Of a stretch of 64,000 nucleotides of DNA, positions 51,699 through 60,950 are shown piece after piece; the stretch's first letter is position 1; every line of letters begins with the position of its first letter. Where the stretch lies: positions 6,680 through 70,679 of the forward strand of contig CAAFMN010000026.1 in assembly GCA_900764045.1 (NCBI GenBank), given 5' to 3'. This DNA comes from Clostridia bacterium. GTDB lineage: Bacteria; Bacillota; Clostridia; Lachnospirales; Bianqueaceae. A program made the translations under genes and the position numbers. Under the pieces are notes generated by a model. The model was not told where the DNA came from and ran no database searches. It worked only from the letters and a program-made list of their open reading frames with translations.

Positions 51699-52550
51699 TT
51701 ACACATCGGTGTCATCATAATGTTCCAAAAACGAATACAGTTTTCCGTTCGTCTTGTAGCCGGGGAAGGTGTCGAGGTGAACCGCGTGGATACTGTTGAA
51801 AATACTTTTTTCAATATTCGGATTCTCCCGCTTCAGGCGGCGGATCAATGTTTTGATCTCCTGACGTTTGGATCCGCCTCCGCCATTATCGCACATGGTG
51901 CAGTTTTCGGTAAAACGGCAGGCGCATTGAATAAATTCCAGATCGTTATAGCGTTTCCAGGCCAGAATATCATCTTCGTGGACACAGTACAGAGGGCGGA
52001 TCAGTTCCATCCCCTCAAAGTGCTGGCTATGCAGCTTCGGTAGCATCGCCTGAAGCTGAGAACCGTAGAACATTCCCATTACGGTAGTCTCTATGACATC
52101 GCTGAAGTGATGCCCCAGAGCGATCTTATTGCAGCCTAGTTCCTTTGCTTTATTGTAAAGGTGTCCCCGCCGCATTCTGGCGCACAGGTAACAAGGGGAT
52201 TTGTCCGTACTGTTTGCGATTTCGAAAATATTGGTCTCAAAAATGGTAATAGGAATATGCAAAAGCAGGGCGTTGCTTTCGATTTTCTGACGGTTGATTT
52301 CGTTGTAGCCAGGATCCATGACAAGAAAAACAAGCTCAAAGGGAATATCGCTGATACGCTGCAGCATTTGCGTCAGCTTGGCCATCAGCATAGAGTCCTT
52401 GCCGCCGGAAATACAGACAGCGATTTTGTCTCCCGCCTGAATCAGCTCATACCGCTTTACCGCGGCTACAAAGGGATTCCATATTTCCTTGCGGAATTTT
52501 TTTATAAGACTTCGTTCGATGGACTGATACGGTTCTAATGTTTTACTCAT
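51699..52550 (-). CDS. TtcA-type tRNA thiolation PP-loop ATPase
   Basis: 283 aa. The PP-loop is SGGKDSM (about residues 48-54); the CYLCARMRRG motif (about 127-136) and C-terminal cysteines (CACRFTENCTMC, about 222-233) could hold an Fe-S cluster. TtcA adds sulfur to cytidine-32 of tRNA. A cysteine desulfurase gene overlaps it by 4 bp, the expected sulfur donor. Exact tRNA target not proven; TilS/TtuA relatives are similar. Confidence 0.85.
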   Translation of the reverse strand: MSKTLEPYQSIERSLIKKFRKEIWNPFVAAVKRYELIQAGDKIAVCISGGKDSMLMAKLTQMLQRISDIPFELVFLVMDPGYNEINRQKIESNALLLHIPITIFETNIFEIANSTDKSPCYLCARMRRGHLYNKAKELGCNKIALGHHFSDVIETTVMGMFYGSQLQAMLPKLHSQHFEGMELIRPLYCVHEDDILAWKRYNDLEFIQCACRFTENCTMCDNGGGGSKRQEIKTLIRRLKRENPNIEKSIFNSIHAVHLDTFPGYKTNGKLYSFLEHYDDTDV

Positions 52551-53668
52551 TTTGTCAACTCCTTATAGCAGGTGTCAAACGCTTTCAAAAACTGTGAGAT
52601 TTCCTCTTCCGTTGTCAGGTGGCTGAGACTGATTCGCCAGGAAGACAGGGCATTCTTACGATCCCGGCTGACCGCGAATACCGCTCGGGAAGGCGTACCT
52701 TCAACGGAACAGGCGGATTTGACCGAAACACAGACTCCGGCGTCGTCCAGGGCGGCCTGAAAAGCGCTTGCCTTTACTCCTTGTACGCTGAGGTTTAGAA
52801 TATGAGGAACAGCCGCGTCAGGGCTGTTGACGCGTACTTTCGGATACGCGGACAAAGCGGTTCTGAGAGCCGTATTGCGTGCGGCGACGATTTGGTTCCT
52901 TTCGGAGAGCGTATTCAGAGCCAACGTAAGCGCGGTGTCAAGAGCAGCCGCGAGAGACAGTGTAGGAGTCCCGCTCCTATAGAGGGTCGTGCTGACGCCG
53001 CCGTGGATCAGGGGCTCAATTACCAGATCTTTGCGTTTCAAAAGGATGCCGCTGCCGTTCAATCCGTAAAATTTATGAGCGGCAAAAGAGGCGGTGTCAA
53101 TGCCGTCAAAGGAAAAATCAATCTTCCCGATCGCCTGTGTGGCATCGACATGCAGACGGCAGTTTGGAAAATCTTTTAGTATGTCCGCAATCTCTCGGAT
53201 GGGCTGAACCGTACCAAGCTCGCTGTCAACCGCACAGACAGCAACAAGCACCGTATCCTTGCGCAATAATTCCCGTAGATGCGCGAGGTCAATTTTGCCG
53301 TCCCTGTCGATATTTACGAGGTCGATCTCATAGCCCTGTTCCTGCAGATACGTCAGCGGGCCACTCACTGAAGCATGCTCCAGTGGTGTGGAAATGATGT
53401 GCCTGCCGTAATGACGGGTGGCACGCGCGATTCCTTTAATCCCCAGATTGTTCGCTTCACTTGCGCCGGAGGTGTAGATGATTTCGGAAGGCTGCACGCC
53501 AAGACGCGCGGCAATCGAGTCTGTAATCTGAGACAGAGCGTCTTTTGCTGCCCTTCCGGCGTAGTGATTGGAATTAGGATTGCCAATATAGGTTCTTTCG
53601 GTACGGCAGAAGCGGTTGAGTACAGCGGCATCGACCGGCGTATTGGCACAGTAGTCAAGATAAATCAT
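52547..53668 (-). CDS. Cysteine desulfurase (NifS/CsdA-like)
   Basis: 373 aa from the ATG at 53668; a longer in-frame start lies inside the upstream gene. PLP-binding blocks are TSGASEANNLGIKG, the HVDATQAIGK segment, and the PLP Lys in SFAAHKFYGLNGSG. The active-site Cys is in VKSACSVEGTPS. It releases sulfur from cysteine as persulfide. Its start overlaps TcdA and its end overlaps the TtcA-like gene by 4 bp each, so all three are made together. Confidence 0.92.
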   Translation of the reverse strand: MIYLDYCANTPVDAAVLNRFCRTERTYIGNPNSNHYAGRAAKDALSQITDSIAARLGVQPSEIIYTSGASEANNLGIKGIARATRHYGRHIISTPLEHASVSGPLTYLQEQGYEIDLVNIDRDGKIDLAHLRELLRKDTVLVAVCAVDSELGTVQPIREIADILKDFPNCRLHVDATQAIGKIDFSFDGIDTASFAAHKFYGLNGSGILLKRKDLVIEPLIHGGVSTTLYRSGTPTLSLAAALDTALTLALNTLSERNQIVAARNTALRTALSAYPKVRVNSPDAAVPHILNLSVQGVKASAFQAALDDAGVCVSVKSACSVEGTPSRAVFAVSRDRKNALSSWRISLSHLTTEEEISQFLKAFDTCYKELTK

Positions 53669-54435
53669 GCTTTGCGGCTCCTGTACCCGGTAAGGTCCTT
53701 GATGACTTCCCTGGCGATAATCAGGCCGACGACAGAAGGAACAAAGGCGTTGCTGCCGGGAACCTGCGGGCGCTGTGTGCATTTCCGCGCGGTTCCGGAC
53801 GGGCAGATACAATGGGCACGGCAGCTGATCGCCATATCATCAATCGGCGTGATCGGTGGTTCCTTAGAATATACCACCTTTAATTTTTTGATGCTTTTGC
53901 GCTTCAGCTCATAGCGCATAACCTTCGCGAGCGGACATACTGATGTTTTATAGAGATCCGTCACCTCAAAAGCGGTCGGATCGACCTTGTTGCCGGCGCC
54001 CATGGAACTGATGATAGGAGTACCGGCAGCGTCGGCATTGACAACAAGCGCGATTTTGCTGGTTACAGTATCAATGGCACCGACAATATAATCGTACTGC
54101 GTGAAATCAAACTGTTCCGCGGTATCCGGAGTATAAAATGTCTTATAGGTGTTGACGACCGCGTCTGGATTGATCTCATGGATTCTTTCGGCGGCGACAT
54201 CTACTTTATATTTTCCGACGGTCTTTCGCGTCGCGTAGATCTGGGGGTTGATATTGGTCAGACAGACCTTGTCATCATCGATAAGGTCCGCCGTTCCGAT
54301 GCCAGAACGGATAAGCGCTTCCACGGTATAACCGCCAACGCCGCCGATACAAAATACAGCAACACGGGAAGCAGCTAATTTTTCCATTGCTTCTTTACCG
54401 AATAACAGCTCGGTTCTTGAAAATTGATTCAGCAT
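53665..54435 (-). CDS. tcdA: tRNA threonylcarbamoyladenosine dehydratase
   Basis: 256 aa, E1/ThiF-like. The nucleotide-binding motif is FCIGGVGGYTVEALIRSGIG (about residues 27-46); DDDKVCLTNINPQ is the ATP/Mg region, and Arg/Cys residues lie in SCRAHCICPSGTARKC. TcdA cyclises t6A to ct6A at tRNA position 37. In E. coli it works with the cysteine desulfurase CsdA and its partner CsdE. The linked desulfurase here fits that pairing, but no CsdE is seen. First gene of the operon. Confidence 0.92.
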   Translation of the reverse strand: MLNQFSRTELLFGKEAMEKLAASRVAVFCIGGVGGYTVEALIRSGIGTADLIDDDKVCLTNINPQIYATRKTVGKYKVDVAAERIHEINPDAVVNTYKTFYTPDTAEQFDFTQYDYIVGAIDTVTSKIALVVNADAAGTPIISSMGAGNKVDPTAFEVTDLYKTSVCPLAKVMRYELKRKSIKKLKVVYSKEPPITPIDDMAISCRAHCICPSGTARKCTQRPQVPGSNAFVPSVVGLIIAREVIKDLTGYRSRKA

Positions 54436-54461
54436 GTCTTTCCTCTCTTTAATAACGATAT

Positions 54462-54484
54462 AAACACATAAAACCTATGTGTTT
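54462..54484. promoter_or_regulatory. Inverted repeat in the tcdA leader
   Basis: AAACACAT (54462-54469) and ATGTGTTT (54477-54484), between the tcdA -10 box and start codon; operator or leader hairpin. Confidence 0.5.
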
Positions 54485-54494
54485 AATAAGTTGC

Positions 54495-54523
54495 ATTATA
54501 CGGCCTTTTGAGTGTATTGTCAA
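54495..54523 (-). promoter_or_regulatory. Promoter of the tcdA operon
   Basis: Minus-strand TTGACA (54523-54518), 17-bp spacer, TATAAT (54500-54495), a consensus match. Confidence 0.88.
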
Positions 54524-54665
54524 GAGCAGCACACTCCTGATCGGACTATTTCAAAGATGACACAAAGTTTCACTGTGGAAAAGATTAAAGTCGGAATAAT
54601 CGACTATAAAGTAATTTAGGAAGAAGAACTTTTACAAAAAAATCGGTGCGGAGGGGAGCTTTCTA

Positions 54666-54694
54666 TTGACGTGATCAACAGATTGTACTATAAT
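54666..54694 (+). promoter_or_regulatory. Promoter of the TasA-like surface operon
   Basis: TTGACG (54666-54671), 17-bp spacer, TATAAT (54689-54694). The leader of about 85 nt holds a GGTAG/CTACC hairpin. Confidence 0.8.
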
Positions 54695-54786
54695 TTTGGG
54701 AAAATGGTAGCAGTTTCTGCCGCCATTTCTACCGGAGGTTCCGGGTATAAAATTAGAAAAATATGCGAGGAAAGGAGGGGATTTCT

Positions 54787-55377
54787 ATGAAGCGCAGCAT
54801 GAGTGGAAAAGCACTTGTGGGTTTGCTGGCGATTGTGCTGGTGATTGGTTGTGCAGTCGGCGGGACGGTGGCGTGGCTGGTTTCAAAGCCTGCGGCGATT
54901 ACGAATACCTTTACTATAGGTGATATCAATGCTACCCTGGGCGAGACGGATAACACTTATCACATCGTTCCTGGTGTAAACATTTCTAAGGATCCTGTGG
55001 CGACAGTGAAGGCAAAGAGTGAGGACTGCTATCTGTTTGTACAGGTTACGGAGGAAAACTGGCCGGAGTTCAAGGAGACAGTCGATGGTAAGGAAGTCCG
55101 TAAGGTGAATTACGAGATCGACGGTAATGTCTGGACGCCGTTGGAGGGCCATGAGGGCGTGTACTACTGTGTGGTTGACAAGGACGATACAGCGGATCAG
55201 GTCTTCAATATCCTGAAGGATCAGCAGGTTACTGTCAGCAGCAGCCTGACCAAGGAAGAAGTGAATGAGGTTAAGACGCAGCCGAAGCTGACCTTCACCG
55301 TATACGCGGTCCAGAAGGCACAGGTTGCGGACGCAGCCAAGGCTTGGGAGCTCGCGACGGCCAAGGCAGGTCAGTAA
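54787..55377 (+). CDS. TasA/camelysin-like protein with SipW-class signal
   Basis: 196 aa. The signal GLLAIVLVIGCAVGGTVAWLV is the type cut by the ER-like signal peptidase SipW. The mature chain is one beta-sandwich rich in Thr and Val with ITNTFTIGDINATLGETDN near its start, as in the fibre subunit TasA. AGGAGGGG precedes the ATG at 54787. It probably forms the main fibre. No sipW gene is in the window, so the peptidase must lie elsewhere or outside the edge. Confidence 0.82.
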   Translation: MKRSMSGKALVGLLAIVLVIGCAVGGTVAWLVSKPAAITNTFTIGDINATLGETDNTYHIVPGVNISKDPVATVKAKSEDCYLFVQVTEENWPEFKETVDGKEVRKVNYEIDGNVWTPLEGHEGVYYCVVDKDDTADQVFNILKDQQVTVSSSLTKEEVNEVKTQPKLTFTVYAVQKAQVADAAKAWELATAKAGQ

Positions 55378-55379
55378 TC

Positions 55380-55520
55380 TCAAATTTTGCGAGTACATAG
55401 CTTTGTACAAAGGCGGACTGCTCCCTTCGGGGAGCAGTCATAGGAGAGTACCCGACAGGAGCCGGATGCGATCCTATGGCTATCCCAGTCCGCGATAGAC
55501 GGTAGGATGCTGGACGATAC
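55380..55520 (+). promoter_or_regulatory. Structured intercistronic RNA with two exclusive folds
   Basis: GACTGCTCCC (55416-55425) pairs perfectly with GGGAGCAGTC (55430-55439) over a TTCG loop. Part of the same arm, GCGGACTG (55413-55420), pairs perfectly with CAGTCCGC (55486-55493); the two folds cannot coexist. CATAGGA (55439-55445) also pairs with TCCTATG (55472-55478). It lies between the TasA-like gene and the large surface protein gene. It could set relative expression or be a ligand-binding leader; no known riboswitch class was recognised. Confidence 0.6.
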
Positions 55521-55542
55521 AGGAGAAAAGGAGTGAACCGTG

Positions 55543-58500
55543 ATGAAATATACACAGAAAATACTGGCGCAGCTGCTTGTGGTGCTGCTGGTGATAACCG
55601 CAAGTGTTCCTGCCACGTTGGTGGGGCATGCGTTGGAAACGGAGGAGCCGTCGGAGAATCAGTCACAGTCCACAGAGATGGTGGGGGATTCTGAGACGGA
55701 TCCTGCAGAGGAGTCTGGGGCGGAGGAGTCGTCGGATACCGTGGAAAATAATGCCGAGGGAGAGGATTCCCGGGAAAATGACGAGGCGTTGACACAGCAA
55801 AAATCGGTGGTTACTGACGAAACATATACGATTCAGTTTGATCTGAGCGGCGGCTTTTTCAGCGACAGAAATGGCGGAGAAGATAGCGTTATGGCCACGA
55901 TCGGACAGAATATCATCCTTCCGGAGGCTCCGGAAAAGGAAGAACGCTGCTTTGCGGGCTGGTTGTCCACGCGGACCGGAGAGATCTATGAGGAGGACAG
56001 CAGCTATGTGGTCGTCGATGACGATACGCTTACGGCTCAATGGAATATGCTTCAAGTGTTGGATGTGGACGCGGTCCCCCAGGACGGCAGTGCGATGAAT
56101 GAGGCGGAGTGCGTGGTTGCGCCTATTTCGGAGGCGGATCAGGCCGATGTGGAGACAGCCGTGAATAATGCCTTTGAGGGAGACACCGTGGAGGCACGCA
56201 ATGTCTTGGCGGTGGACATCAGCTTTGTCGGAGAGTCCGGAGAGGAACTGCAGCCGGAGGACGAAGAAAGCGTACCTGTGACGTTGACGGTTCCGCAGGA
56301 ATATGTGGAGAACGCGGCTTTTCTGGTGGCTTTTCATATGGTGGAACAGGAGGATGGCAGTTATTTCGCGGAGCCGGTGCAGTATATGGCATGCACGGAT
56401 GGTGAGCAGAAGATTCAATTCGGCGCTACAGGTTTTTCTATCTATGCGGTAGCGGCGGTAGGCAAAAAAGATACGGATGCGGAATCGGTACTGGTTCGGG
56501 ACAATGGAACGAATACAGTTATCTACGAAATGGAGGAGGAGCAGAGTCAGGTGTTCTTCTTCCTGGACGAGAATGCCGCGAACTACACATATCACCGCTA
56601 TACCTGGACGGTCGAGGAAAACGATGATACGATCCGGGCTTATTCAACTTCGATTTATTTTCAGGATAAGGACACTACATCCGATAACTCCAATAACTAC
56701 CAGTATCCGTGGCTGTCCGTGGACGCTCTGCGGCCCGGCAAGGTTACGGTTACGGTGAACTATTACTGTTACAATGGGAATAGCTGGTGGAGACCTACAG
56801 GAACCGTGGAATCCGGTACGGTGAAATTTACATTGATCGTTACGGAGAAGGAAGACGGCCTTGCCATTGAGAATCACATCCCGGAAAACGGTACTTTGAA
56901 GCCGGTATGGCGCGGGACTGAAGCTAACACGAATGTGGATCATTATGTTTGGAATAAGTGGCATTTCTACACGTATAACCGCGGCGACGGATCTCCCGAG
57001 GCAAAGCCGACCAAGGTGCCGATTGACGACGCGGCCATTTTGTCGGACGGTTCCATCAATGTGGCCATTGATGCCGGCGGTATTAGCCAAGAATTGGATG
57101 CCAAAGGAAACGATGTTCTAAGTATTAAGTTTTATACCTGTACGGCTTACGATGCGGATGGAAATGAACTTGGCACGGCGACGCACCGTGTGGAATACGG
57201 TGAGGATGTTCTGAATGGCAGCTTTGAGTATCCGCAGATTCCGAGAGGAACCAACTATGCCTTTGCCAATGGGGCCCGTCAGCTTTTCTGGAAAACAACG
57301 GCTCCGGGCGATGGCATCACATTGGGTCAGGATGTGGAGATATGCAATGATAGTGCAGGGAATCCTTATCTGACCGCCGGTTCCACAGCTTATGAAGGGA
57401 AACAGTATGCGGAGCTGAATGCGGAAAAAGCAGGTTCCCTCTATCAGGATGTACTGACAGCGCCAGGAGCGCAGCTTTCCTGGTCATTTGCGCATCGTAG
57501 CCGTAGAGGTACCGGCGTCAACGTTATGTACCTGATTATCGCGGCCAGCAAGGATGCCCAAAATATTACGAATCAGAGGGAGATTAACGCGCTGATCAGC
57601 AAATTTGACGGGGACGGCGTGAGTATATCGCACAACGGCGGAACCTTTAAGCTATGGAAATTTGAAGGCAACGAATTATACTGGCAGGAGCATTCGGGTA
57701 CTTACAAGGTGCCGGATGGACAGTACGCCACCCGATTTTTCTTCGTATCCGCCTCCGGATCCACTCTGGGCAATCTGGTTGATGATATTCATTTTAATGA
57801 GTCCGCAAGCTATGTCATTGAGTATTACCTTAACGGCGCACGGCTGGAGGATTTGACAGAGATTTCCAACGCGGAGCTGGACAGTGTTGTCACACCGGCC
57901 CATACCGGAGACAACGCGCTGCAGAATGCGTTTTTGACAAGCTCCACCATCAATGGGGTTAATTATGGTGGTACGACTCTGAGTATTAAATCAAGAGCAA
58001 CCATAGATGCCGAGTATGAAGACTGCAGAAATGTTCTGCGTCTGTACTATACCACCGGAATGATCTCTGTGCGGAAGGAAGTGGAGATCGAGGGCTGGGA
58101 AGATCTGACGGATGAGGAAAAATCCGCGGTCAATGGTACGGATGGTTATACGGCCGATTTTCAGCTGTATGACGGCACCGAGGTCGTAGCGACGGCTTCC
58201 GTTAAGATCGACTTGATCGAATATGCGCATAAGACTGCTGTCGCCGTGTTTATGGATGCCAAGGATCCGACCAAGGCCTTTGCTCCGGCGGCCAATCACA
58301 GCTACCGTGTAGTAGAGAGTACGCAGAATGCGGAGAGTGTGCTATCCCGTATTTATAAACAGAAAATCACCTATACTCCTGCGTCTCAGGACGTAACGGA
58401 GGGCGGACGGATCCAGACGGACGGCGCCGGTACGGGTTCCTGTACCGTGAAGAATACATATCATTTAGAACTGACAACACTGACGATTCAGAAAAAAGGC

Positions 58501-58869
58501 TGGCTGCCCATCGATGAAAATCAGACTTTTGTCTATCGAGTCCAAGGGACGGATCCCTATACTAAGGGGAAGGTGGATTTGACGGTAACGATCCACGGGA
58601 ATGGTAGCACCCAGATCAACAATCTGCCGATCGGCAGCTATAAGGTTACAGAAGTTGAGAGTTGGAGCTGGAGATATACCCCGACGGAGAACGACGTGGT
58701 TGTGTACCTGGATGAGGCCAAGACGGTCACGTTCGATAATACACGCGCGGCTGTAGGGGATGGAGACCGCTGGCGCTGGCTGAACGGCGGCAGTTGGGCG
58801 GATAACCGCTGGCTGGACGGTAAAAAGCTGGGACCGGATGGAGAAGAAGGGGGCGAGCAGAATGACTGA
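55543..58869 (+). CDS. Large secreted surface protein with InlB_B-type and Cna-B-like domains
   Basis: 1108 aa. A signal peptide ends near residue 30 and an acidic Ser/Glu spacer follows. An InlB_B-type repeat (about 85-170, TIQFDLSGG and CFAGWLSTRTGEIYEE) is followed by several beta domains and, near the C-terminus, a Cna-B-like domain (about 980-1070, LTIQKKGWLPIDENQTFVYR). The tail is Trp/Asp/Glu-rich and has no LPxTG anchor, so attachment probably depends on the operon partners. The ATG at 55543 has AAAGGAG upstream. Likely a tip or adhesin component. Confidence 0.78.
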   Translation: MKYTQKILAQLLVVLLVITASVPATLVGHALETEEPSENQSQSTEMVGDSETDPAEESGAEESSDTVENNAEGEDSRENDEALTQQKSVVTDETYTIQFDLSGGFFSDRNGGEDSVMATIGQNIILPEAPEKEERCFAGWLSTRTGEIYEEDSSYVVVDDDTLTAQWNMLQVLDVDAVPQDGSAMNEAECVVAPISEADQADVETAVNNAFEGDTVEARNVLAVDISFVGESGEELQPEDEESVPVTLTVPQEYVENAAFLVAFHMVEQEDGSYFAEPVQYMACTDGEQKIQFGATGFSIYAVAAVGKKDTDAESVLVRDNGTNTVIYEMEEEQSQVFFFLDENAANYTYHRYTWTVEENDDTIRAYSTSIYFQDKDTTSDNSNNYQYPWLSVDALRPGKVTVTVNYYCYNGNSWWRPTGTVESGTVKFTLIVTEKEDGLAIENHIPENGTLKPVWRGTEANTNVDHYVWNKWHFYTYNRGDGSPEAKPTKVPIDDAAILSDGSINVAIDAGGISQELDAKGNDVLSIKFYTCTAYDADGNELGTATHRVEYGEDVLNGSFEYPQIPRGTNYAFANGARQLFWKTTAPGDGITLGQDVEICNDSAGNPYLTAGSTAYEGKQYAELNAEKAGSLYQDVLTAPGAQLSWSFAHRSRRGTGVNVMYLIIAASKDAQNITNQREINALISKFDGDGVSISHNGGTFKLWKFEGNELYWQEHSGTYKVPDGQYATRFFFVSASGSTLGNLVDDIHFNESASYVIEYYLNGARLEDLTEISNAELDSVVTPAHTGDNALQNAFLTSSTINGVNYGGTTLSIKSRATIDAEYEDCRNVLRLYYTTGMISVRKEVEIEGWEDLTDEEKSAVNGTDGYTADFQLYDGTEVVATASVKIDLIEYAHKTAVAVFMDAKDPTKAFAPAANHSYRVVESTQNAESVLSRIYKQKITYTPASQDVTEGGRIQTDGAGTGSCTVKNTYHLELTTLTIQKKGWLPIDENQTFVYRVQGTDPYTKGKVDLTVTIHGNGSTQINNLPIGSYKVTEVESWSWRYTPTENDVVVYLDEAKTVTFDNTRAAVGDGDRWRWLNGGSWADNRWLDGKKLGPDGEEGGEQND

Positions 58870-59512
58870 TCGAAAGGGTAAGGGCCGTTATCGCGTCCAA
58901 GTGCGTTCGCTGGCGCTGCTGATCGCGTTGGTGCTTCTGGCAGCAGCGGGAGTCGGCGCTACTGTCGCTTTTCTCCATATGAAAACGGACTCCATACAGA
59001 ACGACTTCACTTATGGTAAGGTGAGTTGCGAGGTGTTGGAATCCTTTGAAAAAGAAGACGATTTTTACGCAAAGCGAGATGTGCGTATCAAAAATACCGG
59101 CAACACGGATGCCTATATTCGGGTACTGCTGGTATTTACATGGAAGGATCAGGACGGCAACGTGTTTGTAAACCGCCCTGAGGCAGATAGGGATTATCAG
59201 ATTAATCTGGCGCTTTCCAACGGCTGGATTGTTTCCAACAATGATATCGGCGCTTATATTTACTATAAGTACCCCGTCGTGCCGGGAGAGAAGACGCCGA
59301 TTCTGATCGACGGCGTGCGGCAGGCAGCCGGTGTCATCGGACCGGAGAACGGGAAATACGCTCTTTCGGTGGAGATCATAGCGGATGCCGTGCAGGCGGA
59401 GCCTGCGGAGGCTGTTACGGATGCCTGGGATGAAGCGACAGTAGGAGCGGACGGTGCGCTTACTATCCGGGGAGGAGTCAGCTACGAGGATCCTACAGAC
59501 GCAGAAGGGTAA
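58862..59512 (+). CDS. Second TasA-like minor subunit with SipW-class signal
   Basis: 216 aa. The signal LALLIALVLLAAAGVGATVAFL is again SipW-type. The mature part (KVSCEVLESFEKED, then IKNTGNTDAYIRVLLVFTW) is the TasA/camelysin beta fold. It overlaps the large surface protein by 8 bp, so the two are co-made. Start at 58862 with GGGGG upstream. Together with the first TasA-like gene this is an operon for fibre, adhesin and minor subunit. Confidence 0.8.
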   Translation: MTDRKGKGRYRVQVRSLALLIALVLLAAAGVGATVAFLHMKTDSIQNDFTYGKVSCEVLESFEKEDDFYAKRDVRIKNTGNTDAYIRVLLVFTWKDQDGNVFVNRPEADRDYQINLALSNGWIVSNNDIGAYIYYKYPVVPGEKTPILIDGVRQAAGVIGPENGKYALSVEIIADAVQAEPAEAVTDAWDEATVGADGALTIRGGVSYEDPTDAEG

Positions 59513-59517
59513 TAAAT

Positions 59518-60366
59518 TTAATTTTTGAAGAAAGCAACTACGACAGCGCCGGGGCCGGCATGTGTGCCGATCACGCTTCCTACAGTTGTATAACGGATTT
59601 TTTCGAGACGGCCGTTCCAGATGGGGCGGCTGTCTTCTATATATTTCAGCAAAAGCGCGTCTGAAATGCCGCTGTAGCCCAGCAGAATGGGTTTGCCAAA
59701 GTCGATACCGCCGACATTGTTGATCTCCTGAACCAACAGATTGTTGCCCATCTTGGATCCACGGGCTTTTCCGAGCAGATGGATTTCACCGTCGGTTACA
59801 GACAGTACAGGTTTGATCTTTAATACGCCGCCGGCAAAAGCGACGGCTTTGGAAATGCGGCCGCCCCGTTTGAGATATTCCAGCGTATCCAATAACGCGA
59901 CGACGACGATCTTTTTCTTTTCTTCTTCCAGAATCTGTACAGCTTCTTTCGTGGATTTGCCCTCATCCAGCAGCCGGAGCGCAAGTTCCACCAGAATGCC
60001 GCTGCCCATCGCGACGCTCGTGCTGTCTATAACATAGATGTTCTCATAGTTTCCCGCGGCGATCATGGCGCTTTGACAGGTACCGGAGAACTTGGACGCG
60101 AGGATAATGACGATCGCTGCTTCCCCAGCTTCTTTTGCCTTTTCAAATTCCACCGCGAAATCATTCGGAGTCGCCTGACTGGTCGTGGGAAGTACATCGC
60201 TTTCGATCAGCTTTTCATAAAAGGCTTTGTGATCAATAGTTACACCGTCGACATATTCCTCCTGACCGAAATGTACGGTAAGGGGAACGATGTGTACCCG
60301 TTTTTGGACCTCCGGGACGAGATCTGCCGTAGAATCAACGATAATTCTTGTTTTCAATGGAATCAC
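59518..60366 (-). CDS. DegV-family fatty acid-binding protein
   Basis: 282 aa. Opening IIVDSTADL, then TSQATPNDF and LASKFSGTCQSA, and C-terminal GSVIGTHAGPGA, as in DegV proteins that bind fatty acids (FakB-type). It could supply fatty acids to a FakA kinase for phospholipid synthesis. It follows the MarR gene by 9 bp, so the two form one transcript. Confidence 0.93.
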   Translation of the reverse strand: MIPLKTRIIVDSTADLVPEVQKRVHIVPLTVHFGQEEYVDGVTIDHKAFYEKLIESDVLPTTSQATPNDFAVEFEKAKEAGEAAIVIILASKFSGTCQSAMIAAGNYENIYVIDSTSVAMGSGILVELALRLLDEGKSTKEAVQILEEEKKKIVVVALLDTLEYLKRGGRISKAVAFAGGVLKIKPVLSVTDGEIHLLGKARGSKMGNNLLVQEINNVGGIDFGKPILLGYSGISDALLLKYIEDSRPIWNGRLEKIRYTTVGSVIGTHAGPGAVVVAFFKN

Positions 60367-60375
60367 TTCTCCTTA

Positions 60376-60819
60376 TTATTCATTGTTTTTGGAAATGGCG
60401 TCTAAATTGTCACTGATGGCGGATAGGGCACGGTAAAATACCGCTCGGTCCTCTTCAGTGAGACAGCGGCTGACGGCATCCAGAACCCCGTTTACTTTGT
60501 CTGAAATCTTCTTGCCGACCTCCTGGCCCAGGTCAGTTAGACATAAGGGACTTTTGTACCGCTTGGAGGTCTCGGATGGACGGGTGATAAAACCGTTGGA
60601 TTCCAGATAATCCAATGCGCGGGATATGGTTGCCTTATCCTCCTCGCAGTGTTCACAGAGATCGGTTGCCGTCACTTCGCCGAGAGAATAGATATAGTAC
60701 AGACAGGATACATGGGCGCTTCGCAGCTGATACGCGGCCATCTCCTGGTTCTTGATCTTGCGGATATTGCGGCTGATGCGGTTGATCAGCACGGTAAAAG
60801 TCTCAAATCGCTCCTGCAT
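60376..60819 (-). CDS. MarR-family regulator
   Basis: 147 aa winged helix. The recognition helix lies at about residues 55-75 (CEEDKATISRALDYLESNGFITR), with a dimer region at both ends. GGAGG precedes the ATG at 60819. Two GTTGA-n4-TCAAC palindromes flank its promoter (60851-60864 and 60888-60901), consistent with autoregulation. Because DegV is co-transcribed, the ligand may be a fatty acid; that is inference. Confidence 0.9.
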   Translation of the reverse strand: MQERFETFTVLINRISRNIRKIKNQEMAAYQLRSAHVSCLYYIYSLGEVTATDLCEHCEEDKATISRALDYLESNGFITRPSETSKRYKSPLCLTDLGQEVGKKISDKVNGVLDAVSRCLTEEDRAVFYRALSAISDNLDAISKNNE

Positions 60820-60850
60820 TTCGCGTCCTCCTGTTTTAGTGATTGATCTT

Positions 60851-60901
60851 GTTGAATATTCAACACGTGGAAGTATATCACAAAGATGTTGAAATGTCAA
60901 C
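60851..60901. promoter_or_regulatory. MarR promoter with two matching palindromes
   Basis: Minus-strand TTGACA (60900-60895), 17-bp spacer, TATACT (60877-60872). GTTGAATATTCAAC (60851-60864) lies just downstream of the start site and GTTGAAATGTCAAC (60888-60901) covers the -35. Confidence 0.8.
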
Positions 60902-60950
60902 AATGGAAATTTTGGGTATAAAAATATCCTCTATACGAGGATATTTGCAC

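Noticed and set aside
55380..55520. Cyclic-di-GMP riboswitch in the surface operon leader
   Set aside because: The helices and conserved GEMM bases do not line up; only generic folding is supported.
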